From positions 1 to 64,000 of the forward strand of contig CANGKZ010000018.1 of the NCBI GenBank assembly GCA_947454705.1: a stretch of 64,000 bases of DNA. Reading direction: 5' to 3'. Shown here one piece after another: positions 10,901 to 20,611 of the stretch. The first letter of the stretch is position 1. Every line of letters begins with the position of its first letter. Under the pieces are notes generated by a model. The model made no database searches and had not been told where the DNA came from. It saw nothing but the letters and a program-made list of their open reading frames with translations. Position numbers and translations under genes: made by a program. The DNA is from Verrucomicrobiota bacterium (GTDB taxonomy: Bacteria; Verrucomicrobiota; Verrucomicrobiia; Limisphaerales; UBA9464).

Positions 10901-12775
10901 CGGCCGGGTGCTTACACCTTCTTCGCGCAGATGATTGACCGCGACTTGAACTACTCCGCCCCCGCGGTCGTTCATTTCGAGATTGTGCCGCCCTTCTATG
11001 CGAACGCCTTGATCATGGTGCCGTCGGGCGGCGTGGCGCTGGGCTTGGTCGGCTGGGCCTTCGTCGCCCGCTCGCTGGTCATCCGGCGCAAGCGCGAGGC
11101 GGAGCAACTGCGCGAGCGGATGGCCGAGCAGGAACGGGTGGCCCACAATGCCCTCGCCGCCAAGGCTGCTGCCCTGGCGGAATCAAACCACCAGCTCGAA
11201 GAAGCGCGCATCGCCGCCGATGTCGCCAACACAGCGAAGAGCAGCTTCCTGGCGAACATGAGCCACGAATTGCGAACGCCGCTGAATGCGATTCTCGGCT
11301 ACTCCGAAATGTTGCAGGAAGAGGCAGCGGATCTGAACCAGCCGACCTTCACTCCGGATCTCAAAAAAATCCACGGTGCCGGAAAACATCTGCTCGGGCT
11401 GATCAATGACATCCTGGATCTGTCCAAGGTCGAAGCCGGCAAGATGACGCTCTATCTCGAGGAATTCGACGTGGCGACTCTGGTGGCCGAGGTGGGGGCC
11501 ACGGTCCAGCCCCTCATCGCGCGCCAGGGCAACCGGCTGGAGATTCTTTGTCCTCCAGATCTGGGTGTCATGCGCTCCGATCAAACGAAGGTGCGCCAGG
11601 TCCTCTTCAATCTCCTGAGCAATTCGAGCAAGTTCACGGAAGGCGGAACGATCACACTGCGGGTCGCCACGAAATTGCCGGACGCCGGGCAAGGCGTCGA
11701 CCGGGACAGTCGGATGATCGAGTTCTCCATCTCGGACACGGGAATCGGGATGACCGCCGAGCAAATGGGGCGGTTGTTCAAGGCGTTCGAACAGGCCGAT
11801 GCATCGACTACCAAGAAGTACGGCGGGACCGGACTTGGCTTGGTGCTCTGTCGCCGGTTCAGCCAGTTGATGGGTGGAGATGTGACCGTGTCCAGTCAGC
11901 CGGGTGTCGGATCCACGTTCACGGTCGTCCTGCCGATGACGCCACCCCAGCCGAGTTCCGTCGATCCTGCTACTGCTGCGATCGCAACGCCGGCGCCTGG
12001 TGTGGCCAATGCGAATGCCCCGCTGGTCCTGGTGATCGACGATGATCGCGCGGTCCACGACCTGATGACCCGTTTCCTTGTCAGAGAGGGCTATCGGGTT
12101 CAAACCGCCGCCAACGGACCAGAAGGTTTGCGATTGGCGAACGAACTCCGGCCGGCCGTGATCACCCTCGATGTGATGATGCCAGGCCTCGATGGATGGA
12201 GTGTCCTCCGCCGACTCAAGGAGGACTCGATCACCGCAGGCATTCCGGTGGTGATGGTCACCATCGTGGACGAACGCAATCTCGGCTTCTCCATGGGAGC
12301 CGTGGACTACCTTGCCAAGCCGATCGATCGAGCCCGCCTTCAGCACATGCTGGCCCAACTTCGCGCGGCCGGCCGCCTCGGAGACGTCTTGGTGGTGGAC
12401 GACGGCGCGGATATTCGCGACCTGCTGCGACGCCAGTTAGCCGGCGAAGGGTTTGAGGTTCGCGAAGCCGTCAATGGTCGGGAAGGACTGGAGCGGGTGC
12501 AGGAGAAGATTCCTGGAGTGATCCTGCTCGACCTGATGATGCCCGAGCTGGATGGATTTGGTTTCCTAAAACAACTCCGTTCCAACCCTGCCTGGCTGGA
12601 CATCCCGGTCATCGTCGTCACCGCAAAGGACCTCACCGACGAGGATCATCAGCGGTTGAATCATCAAGTGACTCTGATTCTGGAAAAGGGTGGCTTTCAA
12701 ACCGAGACCTTGCTGGCACAGATCCGTTCCAGTCTTCGCGGAGTGCCCGCGAATCCAACCTCCTCATCCAACTGA
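4997..12775 (+). CDS. Giant hybrid sensor histidine kinase with LamG, propeller and two receiver domains
   Basis: 2592 residues. In order: signal-like segment (about 30-50); three LamG/concanavalin-like domains (about 72-285, 292-505, 515-724), each ending 'EEGLA.LW.F'; a carboxypeptidase-regulatory-like segment (733-815); a fourth LamG (878-1091); further regulatory-like segments (1095-1285); a two-component-regulator propeller of many 'DG..WF....G..R.DG' blades (1285-1885); a Y_Y_Y domain (1891-1997); a membrane helix (about 2001-2023); a coiled coil; HisKA with SHELRTP (His2090); an ATPase domain with DTGIGM and GGTGLGL; and two receivers (Asp2392, Asp2512). The second receiver lacks a clear TKP lysine motif. 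It is a periplasmic ligand sensor signalling to the cytoplasm, in the HTCS style. The ligand is probably a glycan, by inference. The start is uncertain; in-frame TTG codons nearer the signal peptide are possible. Confidence 0.9.
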   Translation: MRCINFDHLPISSPPGLWLNPALQATQHPLRGAFLFLGLLLLLSGVSLHAQPAANAPTPPRASRIEPSSNRVLELDGTGGYVELPPNIFNDLDEATVEAWVRWDDLSGTSKRIFNYGDARMDMSLMTGLFSGNTELALVVGAELRNITVPGILRTQQWCHVAGVSGKGGMKLYLDGALVGTNAYTGSFSSFKNGTRNYLGQRVTPNDPPTNFKGAMDEVRVWRVARSAEQIRQTMLQRLTGREEGLAALWNFDDVADGVVKDSGPGSHHGKLIGSAKTVLGDTPASSRVSKVLELSGKESYVEFPPGAFTNLDEVTVEGWVKWESFENMSRFFDFTLAGCTLDVMNRDTDSNLYSEMFRGGDRTLISVPGILSLGRWTHIAATAGKDGQKLFVDGTAVATSGVPGPMSTAGLEKRNYLGRSNFRLVWTNDADFHGQMDEVRIWKGVRTEEQIRENRFKRLTGNEEGLADLWNFDDVTDGVVKDSGPGGHHGKLNGSARTVVGETPASLAPERVSRVLELDGNGSFVELPPDIFNKLSEATIEGWVKWDATGFWPRFVDFGTEWHNIDLGLLEDGNGLVFSVNRGREDIVGIQVPSVIHVGQWQHLAGVSGKGGMKLYLNGQLVGSRDRLGSFDSIKHGEHNYLGRNNWRANDARFSDFKGQMTEVRVWAVARSEVQIRETMFKSLTGNEEGLAGLWSFADGSANDSTKNAHHGKLMGQAKVVEATLPSATAMIPWSRLVVQVTDAGGVPLQNVDIRAEVNGVEVSRGTSDRQGLTSLAFWTDAPAVALAASGSNDLGGWRFAVPITPYTERRIEWRLERANNLAGRATTLDGKTPQANLVVELVQPTDGSSQREEALTTRSALRNPQSEMESRLLTSTAANRVLQLDGTNSFVELPPNLMVDARELTFEAWVKWDAFGFHPTAFDLGSRSRSLLLALGDDNNVLFGIQTERSPVYPSFVGAAGGIELHQWQHVSGVVSTNGMQFYLNGSLIRTNAYTERLLANGLVQQAFLGRSVIPAFLENLRGEMDEVRLWRTVRTPEQIRENMGRRLTGSEEGLVGLWNFDDPANPGRDASPGAHHGKLIGQAKVTNAALPVLLFGNITDGSGKPVANAIVDVHEPGRPDRRIPANAAGEYAFTILSTAHCDLFVSNGELSAYRLGFQLTPEARQRLDWILADPEKTPVTLGGGHRREEDTLSNANGPGRSPGSKATNFPAGRVIETAVTDEQGNFKFSNIKPGVYQVRAQIPGGRAWLGAGRILYANPEATDVERTRLANLDFRLTPFTQGHWKRFGVADGLPSATVVRVMFARDGAAWFATAGGIARFDGYEFSNLTRTEGLPNVEADGVAQTRDGDLWFACGLGGLARYIPASSASPARAEAMNEPSLKRYETELRSTPDGALWGRRHSGDVVRYEGKQETVFTNACPFLPNYFAAHLAVDRDSRVWLTGLGSGLVRFDRTNLIRLTPRDGLLSMDTGGVSVAPDGAIWFGDGPGALTRYDGTHFTHFAKRDGVPSGDIVAVHATPGGSIWLTTADGPPCRYDGRSFVRFTGQGRVKANGFLEIETAPDGATWFATLTGAYRYEEGALAVFSGAHGLPEVSADANLPRKPRLLSTLDGKLYLGSRTNGLVRFDGKRFEAFDDKNSLSGGYVWDLLQAADGLIWMTTSNAIVRFDGSHFLPSPTNLHLPFNGEGASLAQARDGAIWVSTQRGGAGRYVGTELTHWFTQTNGLSTNIYNDIFTVHGDGHGDVWLGGMLFASRYDGRSWTHFTTENALPNVMINTIADGPDGWPWFGGFTGSGLSSFDGRAISPIGKSKLIPGSPLHLFRDAEGGLWFGSGGGIVRFDGLTWSALDEEDGLPPRGVARIAQDATGAMWFWGKDELVRYRPLRASLPAPTVSVQQDQLYRDVSKLPKVLAGRLMTFTCAAVEFRTRPARRQYRYAIVPGHPENAPAKTNSLWTSADSAPQFAWRTNRPGAYTFFAQMIDRDLNYSAPAVVHFEIVPPFYANALIMVPSGGVALGLVGWAFVARSLVIRRKREAEQLRERMAEQERVAHNALAAKAAALAESNHQLEEARIAADVANTAKSSFLANMSHELRTPLNAILGYSEMLQEEAADLNQPTFTPDLKKIHGAGKHLLGLINDILDLSKVEAGKMTLYLEEFDVATLVAEVGATVQPLIARQGNRLEILCPPDLGVMRSDQTKVRQVLFNLLSNSSKFTEGGTITLRVATKLPDAGQGVDRDSRMIEFSISDTGIGMTAEQMGRLFKAFEQADASTTKKYGGTGLGLVLCRRFSQLMGGDVTVSSQPGVGSTFTVVLPMTPPQPSSVDPATAAIATPAPGVANANAPLVLVIDDDRAVHDLMTRFLVREGYRVQTAANGPEGLRLANELRPAVITLDVMMPGLDGWSVLRRLKEDSITAGIPVVMVTIVDERNLGFSMGAVDYLAKPIDRARLQHMLAQLRAAGRLGDVLVVDDGADIRDLLRRQLAGEGFEVREAVNGREGLERVQEKIPGVILLDLMMPELDGFGFLKQLRSNPAWLDIPVIVVTAKDLTDEDHQRLNHQVTLILEKGGFQTETLLAQIRSSLRGVPANPTSSSN

Positions 12776-12784
12776 CACGCTCCC

Positions 12785-13162
12785 ATGCCACGCATCCTCC
12801 TGGTCGAAGACAACGAGATGAATCGCGACATGCTCAGCCGCCGGCTCATCCGGCGCGGGTATGAAGTCACCCTGGCGGTCGATGGCGCCGAGGGCGTGGC
12901 GCGGGCAAAAGCGGATTCGCCGGATCTGATCCTGATGGACATGAGCCTGCCGGTGATGGACGGATGGGACGCTTCCCGGGCTCTCAAGGGGGATCCGCTG
13001 ACCGCCCGAATCCCGGTGATCGCTCTCACCGCGCACGCCATGCCCGCCGACGAGCAGCGGGCCCGCGAAGCCGGTTGCGACGACTTCGACACCAAGCCGG
13101 TGGAGCTCGAGCGGCTGCTCGGAAAGATCACCGCGCTGCTGGAACGCTCCAAAATGGCATGA
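12785..13162 (+). CDS. Single-domain CheY-like response regulator
   Basis: A 125-residue receiver domain only. It has the acidic pair in LLVEDNE (residues 5-11), the phosphoacceptor Asp52 in LILMDMSLP, a Thr/Ala switch in ALTAHAM and the conserved lysine in TKPVE. No output domain is attached, so it may shuttle phosphate or act by protein contact. It starts 10 bases after the giant kinase and overlaps the following phosphatase gene by four bases (ATGA), so the three genes form one operon. It is the natural phosphorelay partner of the hybrid kinase. Confidence 0.92.
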   Translation: MPRILLVEDNEMNRDMLSRRLIRRGYEVTLAVDGAEGVARAKADSPDLILMDMSLPVMDGWDASRALKGDPLTARIPVIALTAHAMPADEQRAREAGCDDFDTKPVELERLLGKITALLERSKMA

Positions 13163-14814
13163 ACCCCTCGCCCCAGGAGCTGTCGCGCATCCGGCACGAA
13201 CTCCGGTCGCCGATCAACCAGATCATCGGCTATTGTGAACTCCTGCTGGAGGATCAATCCCTTCCGGCGGTATTCACTCCCGACTTGAATCGGATTCTGT
13301 CGGGCGGGCGGCAGTTGCTCGAAGTCCTGACCGAGTATTTCGACGCCTCGCATTTCGAGGAACGCCGTCGAAATGTGTTTCAGCTTCACCACGATTTGCG
13401 GACTCCGGTGAATCACATCATCGGCTATACGGAACTGCTGGAGGAGTTGGTCGCCGAAAATGGCGGGACCTCCGCCCAGCTGGCCCAGGATTTGGGTCGG
13501 ATTCGGACGGCGGCGCACCACTGGCTGGCCTTGATGGAAGAGCACCTGATTTCAACGTCGACGGAGGGATCCGTGGACGGCGAATTCCTGTTGGCCGCGC
13601 CCGCGGTCACCCTGAGCACGGGCTCTCCGCGAAGCGCCAATGCTGCCAATCATCACGGCGAAGGTCGAATCCTGGTGGTGGATGACGAGGCGGCGAACCG
13701 GGAAATTCTGGTACGCCGGCTGATGCGGCACGGGTATTCGATGACGGCCGTCGACAACGGCATGGATGCCTTGCGCCGACTTCGTTCCGAACCCTTCGAT
13801 TTGGTCCTGCTGGATCTGTTGATGCCGGGAATCGATGGATATCAGGTCCTCGTCAAACTGAAGTCCGATGCCAAGCTGCGTCACATCCCGGTTCTGATGG
13901 TTTCCGGCCTCGACCAGGACAATGGAATCGCCCGGTGCATCGAGGCGGGTGCGGACGACTATCTGACGAAGCCATTCAATCCGGTGCTATTGCGCGCGCG
14001 GATTGCGGCTTGCCTGGAGAAAAAGCGCCTTCGGGACCGGGAGCGGGAGACGCATCAGGCGCTGATCGAAAGCCAGCGGTTGCTGGCCGCCGAAGTGGCC
14101 GGGGCGGCCGAGTATGTGCGATCGCGGTTGCCGCGTCCTCTGACCGGTGAAGTGAAGACTTCCTGGAGCTTTGAGCCTTCGGAACAACTCGGCGGCGATG
14201 CCTTCGGATATCATTGGCTGTCGGAACGGCAGTTGGCGGTTTACCTGCTGGATGTGTCCGGCCACGGAATCAGCGCGGCGCTACTTTCAGTCTCAATCCT
14301 CAATCTTCTGCGAAGCGATTCCCTGCCCCGTGTGGATTTTCGGCGGCCGGCCGAGGTGCTGTTGGAGTTGAACCGCGCCTTCCCGATGGAAGCGCACAAC
14401 AATCTCTATTTTACCCTGTGGTACGGGGTGATCGATCTCACCCACCGGACCCTTCGGTACTCGAGCGCGGGACATCCGCCCTCGTTTCTTTGGACTCCCG
14501 GCATGCCCGAGGCACCGGTCCATCGGCTTCGAACCCGTGGCACACCGATTGGCTGCCTGCCGGAAGCTCGCTATGAGGAGCTGGAGGTCGCGATTCCAAT
14601 CGGAGCCCGGTTGCTGGTGTTAAGTGATGGCGCTTATGAATTCTGCGCTGCAGACGGTCGGTCGGCGACGCTCGAAGATTTCGCCCAATGGCTCGATGGT
14701 GAGCGTCGGGTCTCCTCCGTGACGCCGGATTCCGTCCTGAAGGCCGCACAACGTGGCAACGGCGGTCGACCGCTCGAGGACGATGTTTCGGTGGTGGTGA
14801 TTGACGTGCCGTGA
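13159..14814 (+). CDS. SpoIIE-type phosphatase with receiver and two HisKA-like segments
   Basis: 551 residues. Two histidine-kinase dimerisation-like H-boxes come first: RHELRSPINQIIGY (His13) and HHDLRTPVNHIIGY (His78), with no ATPase domain anywhere. A receiver domain follows (about 168-285; phosphoacceptor Asp219 in LVLLDLLMP, TKPFN lysine), then a short coiled linker and a PP2C/SpoIIE serine phosphatase domain (about 310-551) with metal-site motifs GGDAF (346-350), DVSGHG (366-371), LSDG and EDDVS. The start chosen is the ATG overlapping the previous stop (ATGA); a longer in-frame extension lies wholly inside the receiver gene. It is the likely output of the operon, dephosphorylating a partner such as an anti-anti-sigma protein, although none is encoded nearby. 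Confidence 0.88.
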   Translation: MNPSPQELSRIRHELRSPINQIIGYCELLLEDQSLPAVFTPDLNRILSGGRQLLEVLTEYFDASHFEERRRNVFQLHHDLRTPVNHIIGYTELLEELVAENGGTSAQLAQDLGRIRTAAHHWLALMEEHLISTSTEGSVDGEFLLAAPAVTLSTGSPRSANAANHHGEGRILVVDDEAANREILVRRLMRHGYSMTAVDNGMDALRRLRSEPFDLVLLDLLMPGIDGYQVLVKLKSDAKLRHIPVLMVSGLDQDNGIARCIEAGADDYLTKPFNPVLLRARIAACLEKKRLRDRERETHQALIESQRLLAAEVAGAAEYVRSRLPRPLTGEVKTSWSFEPSEQLGGDAFGYHWLSERQLAVYLLDVSGHGISAALLSVSILNLLRSDSLPRVDFRRPAEVLLELNRAFPMEAHNNLYFTLWYGVIDLTHRTLRYSSAGHPPSFLWTPGMPEAPVHRLRTRGTPIGCLPEARYEELEVAIPIGARLLVLSDGAYEFCAADGRSATLEDFAQWLDGERRVSSVTPDSVLKAAQRGNGGRPLEDDVSVVVIDVP

Positions 14815-14841
14815 GTCGGTGAGGAGTGAGTAGAACTGGAA

Positions 14842-15489
14842 GTTGAAGGGTTAAAAAGTTGAAGCGTTGAAGGGGCGATCCAACGCTGGCGCGAGGGTTT
14901 TTAATTCGTTTGGAGTCCCGTCTTCAGATGGTTCGGGGAGGCGAGTCTCGAGGAATGCGGGCGGTTGATTTCCAACCGTTCGATGGCCCCGCGTCCAACA
15001 GCAGAGCCGCGTAAACGCGGTACTCCGAACGTGTGAGACGAACCGCCTTTTCCCCTTCAACGCTTCAACTTTTTAGCCCTTTAACTGCCGTTTCTAGGTT
15101 GAAGTGTTGAAGGGGATTCCAACGCTGCTGCGAGGGTTTTCTCATTCGTTTGGAGTCCCGTCTTCAGACGGTTCGGGGAGGCGTGGCTCGAGGAATGCGG
15201 GCGGTTGATTTCCAACCGTTCGATGGCCCCGCGTCCAACAGCAGAGCCGCGTAAACGCGGTACTCCGAACGTGTGAGACGAACCGCCTTTTCCCCTTCAA
15301 CGCTTCAACTTTTTAACCCTTCAACTGCCGTTTCTAGATTGAAGTGTTGAAGGGGTGATCCGCTGCTGGCGCGAGGGTTTTTTCATTCGTTTGGAGTCCC
15401 GTCTTCAGATGGTTCGGGGAGGCGTGTCTCGTGGCATGCAGGCGTTTGCTTTTCAACCTCTCGTCGGCCCCGAGTCCAACAGCAGAGGA
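14842..15489 (+). repeat. Tandem type A elements (A4, A5, truncated A6)
   Basis: Two complete copies in direct tandem plus a third that breaks off after CCAACAGCAGAG near 15485. Each full unit starts with GTTGAAG-type octamers and ends CCCCTTCAACGCTTCAAC. The palindrome CCGCGTAAACGCGG recurs at 15007-15020 and 15247-15260, exactly 240 bases apart. The second palindrome is perfect at 15158-15171 (CCGTCTTCAGACGG) and carries one C-to-T change in A4 and A6. The array begins 28 bases after the phosphatase stop codon. Nothing else is seen between 14815 and 15550. Confidence 0.9.
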
Positions 15490-15550
15490 CGGTGCCCCAA
15501 TTTTGAAAAAATGGTTTCATAACAGATCAATGAACGACAGGTTCTGAAGG

Positions 15551-16831
15551 ATGCGCATCGCCTTCTCCTGCCCTTCCGTGCCGGGGCATCTTCACCCGAT
15601 GACGGCGCTCGCGCGCAAACTTCGCGAGCACGATCACGAAGTGTTTTTCCTCTGCCTCGCGGAAGCCGAGCCCATGGTCCGGGCCGCCGGTTTGGATTTC
15701 CTTCCCTACGGTGATGCGCTGTTTCCCCCGGGGGAATATCCCCGCCGTCTGCGTCTTCTCAGCCAATTGAGCGGTGCGGAGGCGCTCCAATTCACGATGG
15801 ATCTGTTTGCAGACGTCTGCCGGGCCGGGCTGCAGGATGGCGAACGCGTCCTCCGGCAATCGCGGCCTGATGCCCTCGTGCTCGACTCCACCACCCGGGG
15901 CCTGAATCTGGTGGCGGCGCACTTGAATCTCCCCTTCGTTCACGTGTCAAACGCGCTGCACTTCGACTTGTCCGGACATGCGCCGCTTTGCATGTACGAC
16001 TGGCCGCATCAATCCGGCCCTGAGGGTTTCGCGAGGAATATCGAGGGAACCAAGGCGTTCCTTAAGATCTTCGCCCCGATCCTCGCCCTGGAGCGTGACT
16101 ACATCGCGCGGGTTGGTTTGCCGGTCGAAGTCGAGAACCCGATGCCATATCGATCCACGCTGGCCCAACTCACGCAAACACCGAAGGAATTCGACTTTCC
16201 CAGCGACCACTGGCCTTCGTATTTCCATCACACCGGGCCCTGGCACGACCCGTCTTTGCGACCGTCCGTTGACTTTCCCTGGGACAAGCTCACCGGCGAG
16301 CCGCTGATTTATGCCTCGATGGGAACGCTCCAGAATGGATCGGAACGAATCTTTGAAGCGATTGTCGCGGCGGCTCAGGCCCCGGGACGCCAGTTGGTCT
16401 TGTCCATCGGCAAGAACCTCGATCCCGAAAAAATTGGTCCGTTGTCGGCAACCACCCTTGTGGTCCGGAGCGCTCCGCAGCTGGAGGTGCTGAAGCGGGC
16501 TTCGCTGTGCATCACGCACGCCGGACTTAATACGGCGCTCGAGTCGTTGACCGCCGGCGTGCCGATGGTGGCCATTCCGGTCACCAATGATCAACCGGGG
16601 GTGGGAGCGCGCATCGCCCATACCGGGACCGGCGTCGTGGTGCCGCTCAAAACGGCGATGAGCGAATCGGCGGTCGAGAAGCTCCGTGAGGCCATCGAGA
16701 CCGTGTTGACCGACGGATTCTATCGCGGGAACGCGAAACGGATTCAGCAAGCCATTGAGCGAACCAACGGCCTGGGCATCGCTGCCGATCTGATTGACCG
16801 CACGCTGAGACGGGCAGTACGGCCCGCCTAG
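15551..16831 (+). CDS. GT1-family glycosyltransferase, CrtX/MGT-like
   Basis: A 426-residue UGT-type glycosyltransferase. The N-terminal Rossmann half starts MRIAFSCPSVPGHLHPMTAL, with the His common in this family's acceptor site. The C-terminal nucleotide-sugar half carries YASMGTLQNG, RSAPQLEVLKRA and the donor-binding block HAGLNTALESLTAGVPMVAI followed by DQPG. This pattern resembles zeaxanthin glucosyltransferase (CrtX) and macrolide glycosyltransferases, which move glucose from UDP-glucose to a hydrophobic acceptor. No carotenoid genes are nearby, so the acceptor is unknown. It stands alone between a repeat array and the sigma factor gene. Confidence 0.78.
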   Translation: MRIAFSCPSVPGHLHPMTALARKLREHDHEVFFLCLAEAEPMVRAAGLDFLPYGDALFPPGEYPRRLRLLSQLSGAEALQFTMDLFADVCRAGLQDGERVLRQSRPDALVLDSTTRGLNLVAAHLNLPFVHVSNALHFDLSGHAPLCMYDWPHQSGPEGFARNIEGTKAFLKIFAPILALERDYIARVGLPVEVENPMPYRSTLAQLTQTPKEFDFPSDHWPSYFHHTGPWHDPSLRPSVDFPWDKLTGEPLIYASMGTLQNGSERIFEAIVAAAQAPGRQLVLSIGKNLDPEKIGPLSATTLVVRSAPQLEVLKRASLCITHAGLNTALESLTAGVPMVAIPVTNDQPGVGARIAHTGTGVVVPLKTAMSESAVEKLREAIETVLTDGFYRGNAKRIQQAIERTNGLGIAADLIDRTLRRAVRPA

Positions 16832-16886
16832 AAAGTCGTTCCGATACTTTGCCGCAAGGGACGCCGTTTTCCGCAATGCGAAGTCA

Positions 16887-17498
16887 GTGTTCGCCGCTTG
16901 TTTGCCTGCGTCGCTTCACCATTCTCAAGCTTTGAGCGAGTTCACGCATATTCTGGAGCGGGTGGAGCACGGTGATTCGAAAGCCGCGGCTGAACTTCTC
17001 CCCATCGTTTACGAGGAACTCCGTCGTCTGGCGGCGCAGAAGATGGTTCACGAAGCCGCCGGTCACACGCTTCAGCCCACCGCCCTAGTCCATGAGGCCT
17101 GGATGCGTTTGGGCGGCCCGGAGGCGCCGGTGTATCAAAATCGGGCGCATTTCTTCGGCGCCGCCGCCGAGGCGATGCGTCGCATTCTGATCGAGCACGC
17201 CCGTCGACGGCGCGCGGCCAAACGCGGAGCGAGGGTCGAGGTGGTTGACCTGGAGGGGCTCGAACTTTCTTCCCCAGTGGCCGACGACGACCAATTGCTC
17301 GCCGTAAATGAAGCCCTCGAAAAGTTGGCTCTCGTGGATGAACGCAAAGCGGAACTGGTCAAGCTGCGTTACTTCGTGGGCCTGAATTTCGAGGAATCCG
17401 CCGCCGCGCTCGGGATCGCCGTACCCACCGCCAAGCAGTGGTGGGCCTACGCGCGGGCCTGGCTCACGGTCGAGATGCGAAGCGCTGCGCTGCGCTAG
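16887..17498 (+). CDS. ECF-type RNA polymerase sigma factor (TIGR02999-like)
   Basis: A 203-residue sigma factor. Region 2 is visible as 'LPIVYEELRRLAAQKM' and 'LQPTALVHEAWMRL', the N-terminal pattern of the ECF-like group common in Planctomycetes, Verrucomicrobia and Acidobacteria. Region 4 is 'VKLRYFVGLNFEESAAALGI' followed by a recognition helix. The start is uncertain: GTG at 16887 gives the length used here, and an in-frame TTG at 16932 (LSEFTHILERVEHG) would match the usual family start. Neither has a strong ribosome binding site. No anti-sigma gene follows; three Ser/Thr kinases do, and activation by kinase phosphorylation is a known arrangement for some ECF groups. Confidence 0.85.
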   Translation: MFAACLPASLHHSQALSEFTHILERVEHGDSKAAAELLPIVYEELRRLAAQKMVHEAAGHTLQPTALVHEAWMRLGGPEAPVYQNRAHFFGAAAEAMRRILIEHARRRRAAKRGARVEVVDLEGLELSSPVADDDQLLAVNEALEKLALVDERKAELVKLRYFVGLNFEESAAALGIAVPTAKQWWAYARAWLTVEMRSAALR

Positions 17499-17730
17499 CT
17501 TTTTCTAATCCTCTATCGCCCCGGCAGGCTTTGTTGCCCGTCGGAATCCGCGTGGCAGGGATCTCACTGCAAAGGCCGTTCTCCGTGGGAACTGGATGTT
17601 CCAAATTTGGGTCGTCCAGCGGCTTCACCTTCCCATGCGCGAACCCGTTCCCGAAATAAGCTGAAATAGTGACATACTTTTGACGGCTGCTTGGCGCATG
17701 TAGGGGGAGATCAGCCAAACCCTACGAAGC

Positions 17731-20565
17731 ATGCGCCCAGATCAGCAACGCGAGGAAGCCCTGTTTGAGGCCGCGCTCACCCAGGCTCCGGCTCGGCGTG
17801 CGGCTTTCCTCGAAGGCGCGTGCATCGGGAATCCCGCCCTGCGCGCCCGACTCGACGCCCTGCTCGAGGCACACGAAGCACCGGATGATCTTTCGCCTGA
17901 GACCCGCCCCGCGGCCGAGGCGACGATGAAGTTGGAGTTCACCGATGCGCCCGACGAAGCCGTGGGCCAGACGCTCGGGCGTTACAAGCTGTTGGAACGG
18001 GTCGGCCAAGGCGGGTGCGGCGTGGTGTATGTCGCCGAGCAGACCGAGCCCGTGCGACGGCGTGTGGCGGTGAAGGTCATCAAGCTGGGCATGGACACCA
18101 AGCAGGTCGTCGCCCGATTCGAGGCCGAACGACAGGCGCTGGCGATGATGGATCATCCCAACATCGCCAAGGTGCTCGATGCCGGCACGACCGAGATGGG
18201 CCGTCCCTACTTCGTTATGGAACTGGTGCGGGGCGTTAAGATCACCGACTACTGCGATCAGACTCATTGCACCACCAGGGAACGGCTGGATCTATTCATC
18301 AAGGTCTGTCAGGCGATTCAACACGCGCATCAAAAGGGCATCATTCATCGGGATATCAAACCGTCTAATATCCTCGTCACACTGCACGACGGTGCGCCGG
18401 TGCCCAAGGTGATCGACTTCGGCATCGCCAAGGCGACCGAAGGCCGGCTGACGGACAACACGGTTTACACGCAGTTGCATCAGTTCATCGGGACACCGGC
18501 GTACATGAGTCCCGAGCAGGCGGAGATGAGCGGACTCGACATTGATACCCGCAGCGACATCTACAGCTTGGGCGTGTTGCTCTACGAACTGCTGGCCGGC
18601 AGCACGCCGTTCGATGCCAAGGAACTGATGTCGCTGGGCATCGACGCGATGCGTAAGACCATCCGCGAAAAGGAACCGCAGCGTCCCAGCACGCGATTCG
18701 CAACGCTCGGAGCCGATCAACTCACGACCACAGCGAAGCGTCGCAGCGCCGACACCTCCAAGCTCCTGCACCAGCTCAAGGGCGATCTCGATTGGATCGT
18801 GATGAAGTGCCTGGAGAAGGATCGCCAGCGTCGGTACGAGACGGCCAACGGTCTGGCCGCCGACATCACTCGCCACCTGACGAACGAGCCGGTGATCGCC
18901 CGTCCGCCAAGCGCGGCCTACAAGTTTCAGAAGGCGTTTCGGCGGAATCGAGGTGTTTTCGCGGCTGGTGTCGCAGTGGCGGTCGCATTGGTGTTCGGAG
19001 TCATCGTCAGCGCGTGGCAGGCGGTGCGGGCCACCCGAGCGGAAGCGCAAGCCCTCGTGGAGAAGGCCCAAGCCCAGAAGGAGAAAGCCAACGCTCTAAC
19101 CGAGAAGGCCAATGCCCAAGGCGCATTGCAGTTCATCCAGGAAGACGTGTTGAACCAGGCCAGCCCTGGTTATCAGCCGGATCGCGAACTGACCGTCCGC
19201 GCCTTGCTCGACCGCATCGCGGGACGCCTCGACCGCGCCACCAACCGTCCGCCCCTCGTCGAGGCTTCCATCCGGCAGACCCTCGGCTCCGTCTATACGG
19301 AACTCGGCGATTACGCCAAGGCCGTCGAGCATTATGAGGCCGCGCTGCGCGTCCAACGCGAGCACCTCGGCAAGAGCCACCTGGACACGCTGCGGTCCCT
19401 GAATGGTCTGGCCACGGTTCGCTGGCTGGGTGGCGAGACGTCTTTGGCCGAACCACTCACCCGCGAAGGACTCGAAGCGAGCCAACGAACCTTGGGCGAA
19501 AAGCACCCCCTCACGCTCCAGTTCATGCAAACGAGGGCCTTCGTGGTGATGCTCTTGGGCGAAACCCCTTGGCCCGAAGTGGAAGCGCTGTTTATTCGAA
19601 CACTGGCTCTGCACCGTGAAGTGCTGGGTGCGGACGATCCGGGAACACTCCGGCTGATTTACGGCTTCGGTCTGGGCTGCGCCTATCATCACAAGCCGGC
19701 GAAGGCGGAACCGTTGCTCGTGGATGCCCTCGAACGAGCCCGTCGCGCGCTGGGCGAGGAACGCCCCATCACCAGCGGTTTGATGGTAGTCCTGTCAAGC
19801 TGCTATCGGCACTTGAATCAACCCGAGAAGGCCAAACCCCTTGCGCTGCGAGTCCTGGAACTGCGCCGCAGCACCCTTGGCACGAACCATCCTCAGACCA
19901 TCTCTGCGATCATGAATCTGGCCGCAGTCTATGTCATGCAACAGCGGTTCGACGAAGCCCGGCCGCTCGTGGACCAGAGCCTAAATCTCATTCAGAGCGT
20001 ACACCCGGAAAAGAGCGCGTTTATCGGTGCGCACCTGACCACCTTGGGGTGGGGATACCTCGAACAAGGCCGCCTGACGAACGCCGAGACCCTGTGCGAA
20101 TTGGCGTATAAGACGATGCGGCTGAATCCAACTGCCAATCCATTGGTAAGTTCTTGGATCACCTCCAACCTTGGCGCAGTCCGTTTGGCTCAGCGGAATT
20201 ACACCGAAGCCGAAATGCTGCTGCGGGAATGTCTGAGCCTGACGAAGAAGCACGACGCGGATGCGGACAGCCAGTTTATCGCGATGAACATGCTCGGCGC
20301 GAGTCTGGCGGGTCAGAAGAATTACGCCGAGGCTGAACCACTTTTGCTCCAGGGTTACGAGGGACTTCAACAACGCCGCGCCAGCCTGGCGCCGTATCTC
20401 AACCCCACGCGCCGGATCGAGGAATCCCTCGAACGACTGGTGCAACTCTACGACGCCTGGGGCAAGCCCACCCAGGCCGCCGAGTGGAAACAGAAACTGA
20501 CCGCGTTCCAGCAAGCCGCAACGTCCAAGAACGCCGGCTCCTTCCCCGGAGTGAATACCCGCTGA
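17731..20565 (+). CDS. Membrane Ser/Thr protein kinase with TPR tail
   Basis: 944 residues. A short helical N-terminus (REEALFEAAL...) precedes a PknB-type kinase domain (about 84-380): glycine loop GQGGCGVV, Lys115 in VAVKVIK, catalytic HRDIKPSN (Asp208), DFG (229-231), and GTPAYMSPEQ activation segment. A membrane helix lies near 406-430 (FAAGVAVAVALVFGVIVSAW). It is followed by a Lys/Ala/Gln coiled segment and a C-terminal tetratricopeptide region (about 500-900) with repeated 'Y.KAVEHYEAALRVQRE' type units. The TPR part would be extracytoplasmic and could sense a protein or peptide. It lies 232 bases after the sigma gene. Its kinase-coding DNA is very similar to that at 22300 and 25917, indicating tandem duplication. 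Confidence 0.92.
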   Translation: MRPDQQREEALFEAALTQAPARRAAFLEGACIGNPALRARLDALLEAHEAPDDLSPETRPAAEATMKLEFTDAPDEAVGQTLGRYKLLERVGQGGCGVVYVAEQTEPVRRRVAVKVIKLGMDTKQVVARFEAERQALAMMDHPNIAKVLDAGTTEMGRPYFVMELVRGVKITDYCDQTHCTTRERLDLFIKVCQAIQHAHQKGIIHRDIKPSNILVTLHDGAPVPKVIDFGIAKATEGRLTDNTVYTQLHQFIGTPAYMSPEQAEMSGLDIDTRSDIYSLGVLLYELLAGSTPFDAKELMSLGIDAMRKTIREKEPQRPSTRFATLGADQLTTTAKRRSADTSKLLHQLKGDLDWIVMKCLEKDRQRRYETANGLAADITRHLTNEPVIARPPSAAYKFQKAFRRNRGVFAAGVAVAVALVFGVIVSAWQAVRATRAEAQALVEKAQAQKEKANALTEKANAQGALQFIQEDVLNQASPGYQPDRELTVRALLDRIAGRLDRATNRPPLVEASIRQTLGSVYTELGDYAKAVEHYEAALRVQREHLGKSHLDTLRSLNGLATVRWLGGETSLAEPLTREGLEASQRTLGEKHPLTLQFMQTRAFVVMLLGETPWPEVEALFIRTLALHREVLGADDPGTLRLIYGFGLGCAYHHKPAKAEPLLVDALERARRALGEERPITSGLMVVLSSCYRHLNQPEKAKPLALRVLELRRSTLGTNHPQTISAIMNLAAVYVMQQRFDEARPLVDQSLNLIQSVHPEKSAFIGAHLTTLGWGYLEQGRLTNAETLCELAYKTMRLNPTANPLVSSWITSNLGAVRLAQRNYTEAEMLLRECLSLTKKHDADADSQFIAMNMLGASLAGQKNYAEAEPLLLQGYEGLQQRRASLAPYLNPTRRIEESLERLVQLYDAWGKPTQAAEWKQKLTAFQQAATSKNAGSFPGVNTR

Positions 20566-20611
20566 GGCACCACTCCACCCCACCTCAGAATTGCAATCCC
20601 TTCATTGAAGT

